This document shows, piece after piece, positions 1 through 13,900 of a DNA stretch of 64,000 nt; position 1 is the first letter of the stretch, and the number at the start of each line of letters is the position of its first letter. The position numbers were made by a program, and so were the translations under genes. This stretch comes from Cryptomeria japonica (taxonomy: Eukaryota > Streptophyta > Pinopsida > Cupressales > Cupressaceae). The notes under the pieces were generated by a model, which ran no database searches, was not told the DNA's origin, and saw only the letters and a list, made by a program, of their open reading frames with translations. The stretch covers positions 481,711,900 to 481,775,899 of the forward strand of contig NC_081406.1 in assembly GCF_030272615.1 (NCBI RefSeq), given 5' to 3'.

Positions 1-2
1 GC

Positions 3-431
3 AAATGTTTTAATTGCAAAAAAATTGATCATAGAGAAAATCAGTGTAGATTTAGGAATAATTAGAATACAAACTCATCCACGGGTCAATGTTCCAAATG
101 AAATAAACATGATCATAACTTAGACAATTGTAGAATGAATATAAAATGCTATGTTTGTGGTAGATTTGGACATCTATCTAATCAATGTAGAACTCAAACT
201 GGTCAAGGTTATGGAAAAGCTATTCAAAGAAACAATGTAACCTGTTATGCATGCAACAAGATTGGGCATATTGCAAGATTTTGCAGAAGCAAGAATGTAC
301 CAACAAACAACAGAGGATCTAATGACAAAGGCAAGGAAAAGGTGAATGAAATCAAGCAAGAATTCACTAAACAATGGGTCAAGAAGAGAGATCAGAGAAA
401 TGATGAATTTGTCTCTGCACCGACAGAATAG
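3..431 (+). pseudogene. gag nucleocapsid fragment with four CCHC zinc knuckles (element A)
   Basis: One frame running in from before the window encodes four C-x2-C-x4-H-x4-C knuckles. They start near bases 6, 90, 147 and 243, for example CYVCGRFGHLSNQC and CYACNKIGHIARFC. Such knuckles bind genomic RNA during retrotransposon packaging. The frame has a TAG at 63-65, and a TGA replaces the second cysteine of knuckle two, so the gene is broken. A basic lysine-rich tail follows and the frame ends at 431. No protease follows, which is unusual for a full LTR element and marks a gag-only design. Four knuckles is more than the one or two usual in plant elements. Confidence 0.8.
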
Positions 432-780
432 AGCAATCCTGCACTGACAGGGGATTCTTCATCTAACTAAGGAATAATCCTTAGGGGTAAGGCATCTAAT
501 TCAAGATAATAAATTTTACCCTCAAATGGTGGTAAAAAGTCACAATTCTTCTTTACCGACACATATGTTGAGTTACATGGAAATTCACTTAACAGGGGAA
601 GCATTGATTGCGGTTGTAAGTTAACATTTTGGTTATAAAGCACTGGAATTTCTCCTTTCAACTTACCAAAGCATTTAAGTATTCAAAGAGCATAGGAATT
701 GAGCACCAACATTCAAGAAGTGAAGCAGCAAGATTTTCAAGGCATCTAAGGTTTCTAGTAAAAGGTATTTATCTTAAGAC

Positions 781-3700
781 ATGGCTTCTTCATCTTCCAT
801 TCCTGAATTCATTGCAAACCCTACTATTGTGGAAAATATCAAGCGTCCTAGACCAATCTTTAAGATCATCCCTAAGATGGCTAAGTTGGATGACTCCATT
901 GGTGCATTTTCAAAAATCCCGAAGCGAGTTACATTTGCTGAAGACCCTAGGGCATACATTCACTGTAACATCAAAGATTTAGGATCTGAGGATATAAAGA
1001 ACATGTTCATGAATGTTATCATTGACAACCAAGGTGTAGTCAAACTGGAACATAAGATTGTGGAAGATTTAGGTTTCATTGACATCCTTCACATTCTTGA
1101 ATTTTTAGATGAGATTGTCTGTTATGTTCTTAACAGAGTTCACGGTGAATTTTTATGGCTAGACTCAGTTTTCAAAATCACTAAGGAAGGAATTAAGGCT
1201 GTTACTGGTTTACCTTCTACCGACACTAGGCTTGAGAAGAAAAAGAAAATTCCAAACAAAGAGGTTATGAAATTAACCAGCACAACATCAGATAACAGAT
1301 CACTTAGGGTTAGCGACATAACTGATAACAATGTCAAAAATGCTAGTATGGTTATTGGATATAAGGTGGGTCATACTAATAGGCTGAATTCTGTTTCAAG
1401 TCTATGCATTCATAGTGCCTATGAGATGATAATGAACAATGTTAAAATTGATTTGTTTGAGTGGTTGAAAGATGAACTGATAGAAAATCTGGATAAGATC
1501 AAAGGTGATAAGAAGGGAACTTTCAAGTTTGGCAATTTACTTGTATGTTTGATGCTATATTTCTTAAAGGTGATTCCCGGTATAGGCCACAAAGACTTTG
1601 CCTATGATATTTCTGTTGGAAAACAGATAAAGGAGGAAATTACCGACATGGGTTCAGATGGTGACAAGCATGTAAAAGAGTATTTCAAGGACTTTCAAGC
1701 TAAAATGAGACAAAGGGAAATAATCCCTCAAAGAATTGTTGACAAATATGACAAACAAATAGCTTTGTAATTAAAAGAGATGAAGTATGCATGGAGGCAG
1801 TTAGACCTAGAATTGTCTGGATAACTGAGATGGGTTATGAAGTTGATTCAAACATTTTGGAATCTTATGCCAAGATACTCCTAGATGCTCCACCAGAACC
1901 AACAAAAAAGATCTTTGGCACTGCAGAAACTATAGAGAGTTATGTTACTATTCAGAAGCAGAGGAAGAAAAGAGACAAAATGATAAAAGATGCTTCGAAG
2001 TTTGTTGAAATTATTAAAAAGGGATTGTTGAAACTTGATCCAATGAGTGGTATTGCTGAACAAGAAAGAAAATTAGAACAACAACCGGTAGTACATATTT
2101 CTCCTATGGCTACCTCATCTGACTCTAACAATGACAAGGCTACAAAATTCAAAAGGGTGGAAAGGAAGAAGAGAAAACCCTCACCAACACCTGCTCCATC
2201 ACCAAAGAAAACAAGGACACTAAGAAAGAAACAACAGTCTGTGAGAGAGCCTAGTAGTCCGAAGAAGAAGAAAGTTACATAGAAGAAACCAGAACAAAAG
2301 GTATCTGATACTCTTTCACCAACAAAACTTATCAATGAAATAACTTGGGATGGCAATCTTGGTAATGTTAGCAAGTTTTATCATTCTTTCAAAGGTTTTG
2401 ATAAGGATACTATTAAGGAGAGTATAATTTTGTACCTAGATATATATAAGAAGGTTCTTATTGAAGTTATAGATGTTCTTCCAAATGATTTATATCTAAG
2501 ACTTGAAGCCAAGAGAATGTCTATTATAGAATTAGATAAGAAACTGAAGGTTGAGGCACTGTTAGCGGTTCATCCTATTAACTCTAAGCAAGAAATTGAT
2601 GATTTGATATCTGAAGCTAACATAACTATTTTTGCAAGTGGTCATCGACAAGTAAGCCTCATGGCCAGTAGATTAAAAGAGATAGTAGATGAAACAACGG
2701 ATAAGTGGGACATATTTTTGTAGAGAAAGAGAAAAGAGCAGAAAATGACAGACACCAAGTTGATAAATCCTTCACTAAGGTATATCAGAAAACAAATAAG
2801 GACAAGAGTAAGATTGGCAGTGTACCTGAGCTCAAAATAAAAGATAACTTACCTCCACTGGCATAGGACACCCCACCGGCAATAGCAGAGGCACTGACAG
2901 AAATGCAAAATCAGCCTGAAGAGAAGTCAGAGGAAGTGAAAGTAGATGATGTTGATCCCAAGTCAAACATTCTGTTCACAATGAATGTTGACACTCAAGA
3001 CATCAATATTGTATTGGATAAAGAAATTGCTGAGGAAAAGAAATCTGAATCTGCAAATGTTGAGAACCCTGAATCACTGGTAAAGGTAGTTGACACACAA
3101 CATAATGTTGAGATACCGACAGAAAAAGAACAAGAACAAACAAATTTGAACCGACAGAAAATAAGAATGAGAACAAGAATAAGAATAAGGAAGAGAAAGT
3201 GAATAAGGAAGTGGATAAAGTGGTTGAACAGGTATCTGGAGAAGAGAAGAAAATTATTGCAGAACCTAGCACTTCTCTCAGTACTTCTACTGCGGATTTC
3301 AGATCGACAAATGTCACTGATGTATTATTGTATTCAATAAAGTAGATATCTGAATGCAATTCCTTAGCATTTAAGGCTATTGATGAATCTCTACCGATTT
3401 TGCAAATGATTGCACCGACATGCAAGGTAGATCACATTGTTGGCTCAATAAGTAAATTGGACACATTCTCCAAATTCATTTCTTCTAATATTCAGTCTGT
3501 AGATAAAATAAATGAAGAAAATATTCAGAAAAGAGTTAATAAAGAAAAGGAAGATTTCTTTGACAAAAAAACAAAGGATTGCATAGTACAGATTGATTCA
3601 TTACTATCGGCATTGAATTCCACTATTTTGGAATACAAGGAATTGTACAGGGAAGCTTGAAAACCTCATCACTTAATTGAAGACATTGATGAACAGATAA

Positions 3701-4086
3701 AGAAAACTCAGAAGGAGATTGATGACATTGCAGATAACATGATTGGTTCTTCAGAAGTAACATCAATTTTGGATCAGGAATTGGCTATTTATGAAGAGAA
3801 AATTGAAAAACTGGAAAGAGTGAAAGCACGGTTGAAGATGAAAACCTGAGAGTTAAAGAATAAACTTGGTCCTAGATTGGATAATCTTCTAACACACCAG
3901 AATGAACTATCCAAGACAACAATTCAAGGAGATAGATCACTGGAGCAACAAATGAATTATCTCACTGGGATTATCAGGTAGACAGAGACAATAATTTCTG
4001 ACAGTACAAAGTTTTTGTAGAGTCTTAACTTGGTTTTGGCGGATATTTTTCAGATTGTACATAACTGGCTACATGTATGTAAGTAA
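781..4086 (+). pseudogene. Accessory ORF of element A, PMD/plant-transposon-protein-like N-terminus with coiled-coil C-terminus
   Basis: It begins at ATG 781 and is open for 329 codons to 1770. It continues through a frameshift near 1770-1791 and several stops (2281, 2721, 3658, 3847) to 4086, about 1,100 codons in all. The N-terminal 300 residues look globular and contain FKITKEGIKAVTGLP at residues 131-145, resembling the I-x(5)-I-x(3)-LP core seen in plant mobile or putative plant transposon domains. The middle (about 2090-2290) is a basic S/T-P-K-K linker. The region 3400-4086 is rich in heptad-like E/K/L/I and probably forms a coiled coil. Function is unknown. Its place between gag and the PPT is where extra ORFs occur in some plant LTR elements. 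Two other elements here carry proteins of the same plan. Confidence 0.6.
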
Positions 4087-4270
4087 TTTTTGAATTTTTG
4101 AGACTTTTGACATCCTTTGTCATTGATATCAAAGGGGGAGTAGTACAATGAGAAAAATGTACAGAGTAAGGCATGGTGACAAGTGAACATAAGGATATCA
4201 TTTTCTCAGGGGGAGCAATTTCAGTTTTGGATTTCACAGTTTTGATTTTTCGCATGAGTGTTTCCATCAA

Positions 4271-4286
4271 TGCCAAATGGGGAGAT
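4271..4286 (+). other. Polypurine tract of element A
   Basis: A purine-rich run (AAATGGGGAGA) lies directly before the TGTTGG start of the LTR, where plus-strand DNA synthesis would be primed. Two similar G-rich tracts occur just upstream, at 4131-4140 and 4208-4215. Confidence 0.75.
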
Positions 4287-5184
4287 TGTTGGCATTATAC
4301 ACTCAGATGAGAATGGTAGATGTTGTCATTGATGGAAAAAAAGTGGCAACAAGGTTTAACATGGTTTACAGGTTACACCGGCAAAAGACTTCACCTACCG
4401 GTACCGATAGATACTACAAGGTTTATTCACACCGACATCTAGTTTACATCGGCAACAGATCATACCGACATCCAAAGTTGTCTTGGCAATAATATTGTTT
4501 ATGCAAAATATATTGTAATATAAATTGTAATTGTATAGCCAACATGATGTATTGTAAAGATTCATATATGTATGAGATCTTGTAGGTCATTTGGTTAGGA
4601 GTAGTGGTATGTGAAGTAGGTAATGAAATGTATGTATGATACCAGATAATTGTATATGCACTTTGATGTATTTATTTTAAGAGAGAATACGAAGTAGAGT
4701 AGAGCAAAGACTATTTACCAGCAAGGTTTTGGCAAAGGTATCAGACAAAGCTTAAACCAGTACTGAATCCAGCATTGCAGATGCTATTTTGAAGCAATAC
4801 ATTGTTATTGGATTTAACCATCCAATTGCGTAGTCAGTGGGACTCCATTTTGTGTTGAGCAGTGAGCTCTAGGCAGTTGGCCTTCCTGCATGTACAGGCC
4901 CCTATTGTACTGAGTAATATTTATTCATATTGGCCAGTGAGTAAATATTATGGGTCACAAATCCCACTGAGGTATTTCCCTTACCGAGTTTCCTCGCTAA
5001 AAATATCTGCTATGGTTTGCATTGATGCTGATTCTTTTGTTTCTCTTTACTGCATTATTATTTTGTTATCGGTATATTAATTTCAGTTATAAAGTTGCAA
5101 ATAAGTTTAAATCTTTCATCTACCGGTCAAACACTAATTCACCCCCCCCTCTCAGTGTCTTTGGGGTTAACCAAATATCTAACA
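4287..5184 (+). repeat. 3' LTR of element A (898 bp)
   Basis: It starts TGTTGGCATTAT after the PPT and ends ATCTAACA. Near its end is the pyrimidine block ATTCACCCCCCCCTCTCAGT (5135-5156), shared with six other LTR ends here. The segment around 4860-4910 (GGCCTTCCTGCATGTACAGG) matches the solo LTR at 62394-63627, so the two belong to related families. The TSD cannot be checked because the 5' LTR is outside the window. Confidence 0.8.
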
Positions 5185-8100
5185 TAAATCAATACAAAAA
5201 AGACTGAATACAATTAGGAAAACTTTCATAACAGTCAATCATTGAGAAGACAGGTTCAAGGTCACAAATTTTTGCATCACAAGTGAGAAACACAATCCAA
5301 GTAACAGTCATATACAATAGAAAGAATAAAAATGCGATGCTGAAACAAATACAAGGTTAACAATGCATTCATAATAGTCAAGAAGCCTCTACAGGTCATT
5401 GAATACCAAAAGATAGCGACCATAAAGGACTGTCATGGAGTACAAAGACATCAAAGTCAGACTTCATAAATGATAGAAAAATCTTGTCACAGTCATATAT
5501 TAACAATCCAATAGTTTGAAATAACAAGGACAGTAAGACAAAGGTCACAATGGGTTGTGATAGGCATAGAAGCTCTAAATGAAACCTTAAAAAGACAGTG
5601 CTATATATAGTTATGACATAAAGACAGTGGTAACCCCTCAAATACATTGTTGAATATATAAATGTATAGTGGCATAAAATGGATGACCATAAAGCATATA
5701 GAACAACACAAGTTTCTCACAATATCAAACATGGTTTAGTCATTTCAAATACAGTCTTCACAAGCTCCCAAAGACAATCTTAATCACCCATAGGTAATAC
5801 AATAACAACGAAAGGACAAAGTTGAATGCATGATTTCAGACCTGGAGCGGTGAAGATATAATCAAGATTATGATAGCTTCTAAGGTACTAATCAATCACC
5901 ATCTAAAAAGTGCAGAGCAGTCATAGAGGCATATGAACAAAGGCTAAGAACATGCGACCATCTCATGTAAAGATACCACTGTCAAGAAACAATACAACGA
6001 TCAGTATCCCAGATCAGACATAGTTAAGAAGTAGGCAATAGAAATATGGATCATGAGAATAAATCCCATCACTGAATGCTTTCCTATTGTATCCTATTGA
6101 GATAGTGACTCATTATCATAACCCATGGCTGCATTCATATGGGATTTCAAAGAAGTAACAAACCTTAGATCACAAATAGGCCCATGAAGAAAAATAGGGC
6201 TTTTAAGCAATTAGGATAATCTCAAAAGTCTTATGTGTAGTCATAGAAAACACAAGATCATAGTCTTAAAGAATTAAAGATTATCAGAGCCTAATTAAAA
6301 TTATTTAGAAATAGTTAATGAAGATTGAAGATCTTTTCTCAAACACCCAAAAGGACAGTCACACTCATGCAAAAGTGCATCCACAATAATAACTACTACA
6401 TTCATAGAGAACAATCAAGACAAATCTCGTGTAATGACAATGAATGTACATTGTCCTACAACTTTGAGTATATAAACAACCTACATGAAAGAATGCATAC
6501 ATACATACACAGTCATAAGTTTATTGTCAGAGGACTGGTTCAGGCCTTCATAATAACAATAGAATGACCTACTTCACAACCAATATACAGTGTGATATTG
6601 TGACAGTCAAGAGGTATATTTAAACCCACAATAGTGTCAAAGCCAGTAAATACAATGAAAATAAGGGTTTCAAATGTTATAGTGCAGAGAAATGATACAC
6701 GTCACAGTCTACTCTCATCACAGTTTATTCTCATGCATGAGCAAACTTTCACAAAATAAAGCCCTAATCGTGTGTTATGACAAAAGCATGCAATGTTTCT
6801 TTTTCCAAAAAAGTGCATGTAAAAAAGGAGAGATATCTGAACATACCATGTGATACCCTTCAAATATAGTTAAAGTCTCAGAAAGCCTCACTTCCAACAA
6901 TACAGTAACAACATGCAAGGGGTCGCCTCCAAAGAGAGTTTTTCTCAATGAAAATAAAATACAAAAGGAGAAGAATGAAAGGTATTTTTAGGGTTTTTAG
7001 CTTGATATGCATGCCCTAATTCGAAATAGGAAAAGGACATTTTCTTTTTATTTATTTTTAAGAAACAAATCATGCATCTTTTAATAAAGTTGTGGTCAAG
7101 ACTCATTGTCTTGCAACCTAGACGATATAAACCCTAAAATAAAATAAAGGGTAAAAGCATTTTTTTAAAAGTTGACTTTGCTTTATTTTATAATTTTAAT
7201 ATAATTTAGTTAAGTTTTCACTTAACTTAATTAAATTACATTAAAATTATGAAATATGATTTATTCAGGGAAAAATAAAATTATTTCATGAGATAAAGGA
7301 ATAAAGTCATCATGTAGCTTTTAGAAAGAGGGAAGTTTTTGTTTGGGGCTATATTTAGCAATTCATCATGCAGTTTTCAAAAGTGGAGTGCAAGTAGAGG
7401 AGGTTATTTTTCTTTTGGCTATTTTTGGAAAACAAGTCATGCAGATTTTTCAAAGAGGATAGTGCTTTTTCAGAGGGGCTGTTTTTGGCATTATACAACA
7501 GTTCGAGTTACACGCATACATTTTGAGTTGAAGAGCTATTTTTTAGCAACAGGGACTATTTTTGGCAGATTTTCACATGTGCTTTACACACTATTTTGGG
7601 CAAATTTTCCCAAGGGTTTTTCATGCAATTTCTTGGAGTTATCTTCTATATATTCCTCTCTTATCTTCTATTATCAAAGTTCTTTCTTTCCTTAGCATGA
7701 TTGTGGACTGTTTTAGGCCCTTTCATGCTCAAGGAAGGTATTGTAGCTCATTTTTTGAGTTTGTGGAAGCAACAACTCCTTCATTTTTTTAATAACATAA
7801 CAATATTTTCCTTCTTAACACTTCTTGTATTGTGTTATGGATGAGTGATTTGATGTTATTATTATGATTTTTATTTAAATCCTTTAATTATATCTCATTC
7901 AAATATGATTGGTGTGAGTAGTTGCATGATAGGTGCAGGTTATAGATTGTGCAAGCTGATTTCAGTGATTTGTAGCTGTGAAAACAATATGTTCTCCTTC
8001 AAACAAATTCTGAATTCAATCTGTTTTATGAAATATTGATGCATCTCATTGTTTAGTTGAGTTGTGAGTAATTCAAGTCTACTAGTTGAAGGATTTTTTG

Positions 8101-8355
8101 AGTTAAGCAGTTGGAGGTCTCAGAAAGAATATTTGGTGCATCACCTCATAGGATAGGTTCAATTTCAATATTCCTTCTATCCTTTTTCTTGATAGAAAGT
8201 TGTTTGTAGGAGATTCATCATACAAGAAGATGACCTTTAATTTGGAGGTCTACTTTCACGATAGGCATAGACACAGGCATGAAAGTAATCCCATGTTTCA
8301 CAAGATTGCTGAGCTCCCAGCTTAGCCATCATAGGTGAAATCCTTCATGACAACA
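5185..8355 (+). repeat. 5' LTR of element B, left end displaced by element A
   Basis: It aligns with 12267-14780 by eye, including distinctive runs such as ACAAAAAAGACTG and the TATATATT box (7647-7654 left, 14762-14769 right). The end is placed at ..GACAACA (8355), just before a TTGG-type primer site. No coding potential is credible; short open frames at 7339-7792 lie across the probable promoter and lack any domain. Confidence 0.65.
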
Positions 8356-8360
8356 GTTTT

Positions 8361-8378
8361 TGGAACACCCGATGGGAC
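8361..8378 (+). other. Putative primer binding site of element B
   Basis: TGGAACACCCGATGGGAC begins six bases after the LTR end. It has the TGG start expected of a sequence complementary to a tRNA 3' end. I cannot name the tRNA with confidence. Confidence 0.45.
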
Positions 8379-8578
8379 ATCTTTGGATTGTTTCAATCCA
8401 AAAATTTTCCACACAATTCTGATTTTTGGTGTGAAAATAAGAAATTTCAGCCTTTGGAGGCAAGATCTACACACACCTAGTGACTTTGAGTTATATATTT
8501 TTCTAGTTTCAAGGACAAAGTGCTGGTATGTTTAAAAAATTCATTTTTTCCAAATTCCATCTCTTTATATGAGTGAAT

Positions 8579-10818
8579 ATGTCTAATTTTCAAGGACAAT
8601 ATCAATACCCATCACCTTATTATGAAAATACTGCTCCTACACCTCCTTATCAACCATATCCTAATAGCCTCAATGCCTCTTTTTACCCAAATAGCCATAT
8701 TATAGCAGATAACCAGCAAGCTAATCATTCTTACCACCCACCCACCCCAACTCATCCTTCATGGCAACCTTATCAACAACAAGTTGAGTGGGCTTATAAA
8801 TCCTATCTCCATGAGCAAGAAGAGTTGATTCATCAAGACCAATTTTATAAGCAACATTTGGTGGCATAATATAAGCAATATGAAGAACAACTCACTGCTA
8901 AAGATGAGCAAATGAAAATGTTGGAAGAAGATGTAAATGAGCAAATGAAAACACCCGAAGAAGATGTAAAGAGGGAATTAGATATATTTGTTGACAAGGT
9001 ACAAAGTTCTAGTACTGCTGCCAAGGAAGAATTGGATGCAAGAAGAAAGACTATTATAATGTTGTGTGCCAAGGTACAAGAGCTAGAGGCCCAATTAACC
9101 CCTCACATCTCAGATCAGTCTGCAAATATAAATCTTTTGCATTTAGTTGTGGAGCAATATCAGTTACAACAAAAAAAGATGGAACAAGAAAAGGCCCTTC
9201 AGGATGAGGCTTTCAATAACAATCTTCCTAGTTTCATTGAAGATGATCAAGTTGTATGTCAACTAGAAAGGCAAGATGTAAAGCAAGAGTTGGCTTACCA
9301 AGACCAGGATCAAAATTATGAAATACAAAGAATACAGTTTAAGGAAGAGCTTCAACAATAGATCACTACAAAGGAGATAGAGATGAAGTTATTGGTTTCC
9401 AATCAAGAGGCTTCCGAGATCAAAATACCAAGCTTTAAAGAAGGCAAGTCTCCTAAATCTCCCAAATTTGAAATTGTAAACCCCTGTTCCAGTTCAAGAA
9501 CCCATTCTTGAGCAAATACATCCTTATGGAGAGCTCATTCAAGAAGCCAAACTAGCTCCTCACATTCAATAACAACCTATAAAAGAAAAGGTTTAGGAAT
9601 ATGCTTTTCCAAGTTTCAAAAGTTTTCTCCTTGTACAAGAAGCTACACAAAGTGTAAATCAAGCCAATCAACCCATGAATATTCAAGAGCAACGTGTTGA
9701 AGAGCCAATCTTTCCAGCTTTCGCCATCCAAAATTAGCCTATTAAGGAAGAGCCCCAACAATACATTTTAGAATAGCCCTCTTGTCCAAAAACAATTAGC
9801 CCATCCACATATGAACCCAATGATTGCAAAATCAATTTTGTTATAGGATGAGGAAAAGGTTATAGATCCTGAAAAGGCTAACAACTATTTCCTTATAACT
9901 GATTTGTTTGATAAACTACCACTTTTTGTGGAAGATGAGGTTAAAGAAGCTCAGAATAAAATCATAACAGCCTTAGGACATGAAAAAGTCATTCAAAACA
10001 TTGTTGTTTTGACCATTCATGAGAGCTGCAACACGGTACAAGACAATCTTCTTTTTGAGCAAAATGAAAAAAATAATGAAGAGGACTCATTTTGGGACGA
10101 TATGGAGGTATTTGTTTTAGATTTAGACATTAAACATTAATTTTCTAAAGACATTCAAAATGATCAATAGGGTATTTTTAAAGGCATAATTACTCTTTCT
10201 CAGTCTCAAACTGATTTAACTATTGATATACCTTTGTTTTTTGTTGATACTGAAGTTAACACATATGAGCTAACAAAGGTGGCAAGTTGTGATCAACAAG
10301 AGCATACATATGACAGTGACAAGGTGCTGATCTATGAGTAGGAAATAGAAAGCAATATTGTTGAGCAGGTTCAAGAAGTTGATTTGGATGCAAATTTGGT
10401 TCAAGAAGAATAGGAAAATCATGAAGCACAAATTTCCATGGTATAAGCCTTGAAAGCAATCAAGAGAGTGCAATAGACAATACTCAACATAATGAAATTG
10501 AAAAAGGTGAGTATCTTCTCAAGTATTATTGAAGATTTTTTCTCTAATCTTGCTGATAACTTGACACCATTGGAAATAAAATATTTTGAGCAGCATACTT
10601 AGGTGGAAGAAGCAGATATTGTGGTTAGGGAGATGGTTGATAGAGAAGAAACCAGTAGCAAGATACAAGTGTTTAGCATCTCAAGAGGCTGCCCAATCAA
10701 ACATCTATCCAGAATAGAAGCCAAGCATGAAGAGTTTGCTTAAACAGAGCAAAGTCCAGCCCAAGTGAAACAAGCTCCACTCACCTACCTATTCCAACAA
10801 AATTGCACACCAAATTAA
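8579..10818 (+). pseudogene. Degenerate proline-rich/coiled-coil protein of element B
   Basis: ATG 8579 opens a Pro/Tyr/Gln-rich N-terminus (many YP and PP pairs, residues 1-75). A charged coiled-coil region follows (8860-9360), rich in E, Q, K and L. A TAA at 8867 interrupts the frame, which then resumes. Downstream (9380-10818) at least two frameshifts and many stops break an acidic region such as 9904-10140. It might be a highly diverged gag or a passenger protein. It has no zinc knuckle and no enzymatic motif, so I assign no function. It fills nearly the whole internal region of a non-autonomous element. Confidence 0.5.
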
Positions 10819-10950
10819 CTTAGTGAGGTAGGAGGCTTTATTTTCATTTTTCAAGCTATATTGAAGCAGTTGGTGGAAAATATCTTCATTCTTCATTACT
10901 TATCAGCTATTTAGAAGCTTTTGAAACATCCTAAGCTGGGAAGAAAAGGA

Positions 10951-13900
10951 TGTTACTTTTCAAAACCATTGAATGGTTTTGTTCGACCAAGGTTCACCCT
11001 TGGTTAGGATAGGGTAGAGTAGTTTCCATTTCAGTTCAGTTTCAATTTCAATAAGTGCTCCAGGCACATTTCAGTTTTCTGATTTTAGTTTCAGTTTAAT
11101 TTTCAAGTTCAGTTTTCAACAAGTGCTGATGTACAGTTTTTCAGGCCCAGCTATAGGCAGAGCTATAATAGTTTGCTTTCAATTTTTGTTTTTCTATTGT
11201 TTTGCTGAGCTACAGAGGAGGTTACACAGATTCAAGAAATTTTTTCAGATTTGCAAAGGGCAGATTTGACTCCATGCCAAATGGATATACTTTAACACAC
11301 TGGTCTATTTGTTTATCAAGCAAACACCCCTAAGAGGTCGCTAAAAATGTTACCAAATTTTTCTACAACTAAATTTGGTGGCCTAGTGTGGCCTTATGCA
11401 TTGCAGATGAAGAAAGGTACACAATTTTTTTTTTACAAAATCTTCATTTTGCACATTGTTATATCAAGATTGAAGTTTATTTCATTTATGCAAATACTTT
11501 CCAAGAAACAACAACAAAAGATTGCATAGAAATACCTTTTTATTTATAAGAAATGTATAATGTATCTCACACAAGCCATGAGAATAACTAATTAGCTACA
11601 AACATACACTTTCATACAGTTATACAACTAAACTATATAAACAAATGAAAGGATGAGTGTAATAGTAGGGTGACCCATCATTGCCTGGAATGACGAGCCT
11701 GAGCTTGAAGGAGTGTTGGATCATCATGTACTCATCCATCTTCAGCTTCTCTTGCTCTCATTCCATCAGTACCTGTAAGAGAATTGAAAAAAATATGTTA
11801 GAGAAATGAGGATAACCATACTTTCACACTCAAACTAATCAGAATACATAGTCTATCTGCATAAGAATATCAAAATATATGTCTACAACTATCAGGATAT
11901 TAAATTTAGAAGCAAAGGAATCAACGCAAAGAAGGTGCCATGAGATAGCATCAAGTATCATGTTTTATCTAACTTGTTTGTTTCATGTGTAGATATAGGT
12001 ATAGATACACAGTGCAATACTGATTCATCATAAAGTATGTGGTGTAAAATGAGGCTCCCATAAGGGTTGAGCCCACATTGCTAACACAACAAGAATATCT
12101 ACACTAAACAGGGGCCCATCATCCATAATAGTGAGCCTTTAAGGTCACTGTTATAAATGATACATCTCTGCTTGAGTGGAGACATGTTGGTGTGATAGAA
12201 GGCTAAACAACCCTGGTAGGGTATCATAATGAATAAGATTGCTAAGATCATGTGAAATAAACAAAGAAATCAGTACAAAAAAGACTGCATACAATTAGCA
12301 AAACTTTCATAACAGTCAATCACTGTGAAGACAAGTTCAAGGTCACAAAGTTTTGCATCACAAGTGAAAAACACAGTCCAAGTAACAGTGATATCGAGGA
12401 CAACCATATACAATATAAAGAATGAAAATGTGATGCTGCAACAAATACAAGGTTAACATTGCATTCATAACAGTCAAGAAGCCTCTACAGGTCATTAAAT
12501 ACCAAAAGATAGTGACCATAAAGGACTATCATGGAGTACAAAAACATCAAAGTCAGACTTCATGAATGATATAAAAAGCATGTCACAATCATATATTAAC
12601 AATCCAATGCTTTGAAATAATGAGGATAGTAAGACAAAGGTAACAATGGGTTGTGATAGGCATAGAAGCTCTGAATCAGACCTTAAAAAGACAGTTCTAT
12701 ATATAGTTATGACATAAATACAATGGTAAACCCTCAAATACATTGTTGAATATATAAATGTACAGTGGCATGATATGGAATAAAATGGATGGCCACAAAG
12801 CATATAGAAAAACAAAAGTTTCTCACACTATCAAAAAGGGTTTATTCATTTCAGATACAATCTTCACAAGCTCCCAAAGACAGTCGACAATCTTCATCAC
12901 CCACAGGTAATACAATAACAATGAAAGGACAAAGTTGAATGCATGATTTTAGACCTGGAGCAGTGAAGATATAATCAAGATTGTGGCAGCTTCTAATGTA
13001 TTAATTAGTCACCATCTAAAAAGTGCAGAGTAGTCATAGAGGCATATGAATAAAGGCTTAGAACATGCAACCATCTCATGCAAAGATACAACTATCAAGA
13101 AACAATACAACGACAAGTATCCCAGATCAGATACAATCAAGAAGTAGGCAATAGAAATATGGATCATGAGAATAAAGCCCATCGTTGAATACTGTCCTAT
13201 TGCAGCCTATTGTGATGGTGACTCATTATCATAACCCATGGTTGCATTCATATGAGATTTCAAAAAAGTAACGAACCTTAGATCACAAATAGGCCCATGA
13301 AGAAAAACAAGGCTTTGAAGCAATTAGGACAATCTCAAAAGTCTTATGTGTAGTCATAGCAAACACAAGATCATAGTCTTAAAGCATCAAATATTATCAA
13401 AGCCTAATTACAATCATTCAAAAATTGTTAATGAAGATTGAAGATCTCTACTCAAACACCCAAAAGGACAGTCACACTCACGCAACAATGCATCCACAAT
13501 AATAATTGCTACATTCATATAGAACATTCAAGAAAAATCTTGTGTAATGATAGTGAATGTACAATGTCCTACACCTTTGAGTATATAAATAACCTACATG
13601 AAATAATGCACGCATACATACATAGTTATAACATTATTGTCAGAGGACTAGTTTAGGCCTTCATAATAACAATAAAATGACCTACTTTGCAACCAATATA
13701 CAATGTGATATTGTGACAGTCAAGAGGTATATTTAAACCCTGAACAATTTCAAAGCTAGTAGATATAATGACAATAAGGGTTTCAAACATTATAGTGCAG
13801 AGAAATGATACACATCACAGTCTACTCTCATCATAGTCTATTCTCATGCATGAGCAAACTTTCACAAAATGAAGCCCTAATTGCATGTTATGCCAAAAGC

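Larger units (their letters stand above)
1..5184 (+). mobile_element. Element A: 3' part of a pol-less LTR retrotransposon
   Basis: The order is gag zinc knuckles, a long accessory ORF, a polypurine tract and an 898-bp LTR ending in CTAACA. No protease, integrase, reverse transcriptase or RNase H is present between gag and the accessory ORF, so this copy could not mobilise itself. The 5' LTR and the start of gag lie before the window. The LTR has the copia-like U5 and polyadenylation-region motifs shared by several LTRs here, so a copia-related parent is likely but not proven. It sits inside the 5' LTR of element B, since the homologous stretch in B's 3' LTR continues past the insertion point. 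Confidence 0.75.

Noticed and set aside
7339-7792. Open frames of 118 and 76 codons
   Set aside because: They lie across the TATA region of the element B LTR, are Phe/Ser/Tyr-rich and are broken in the other LTR copy.
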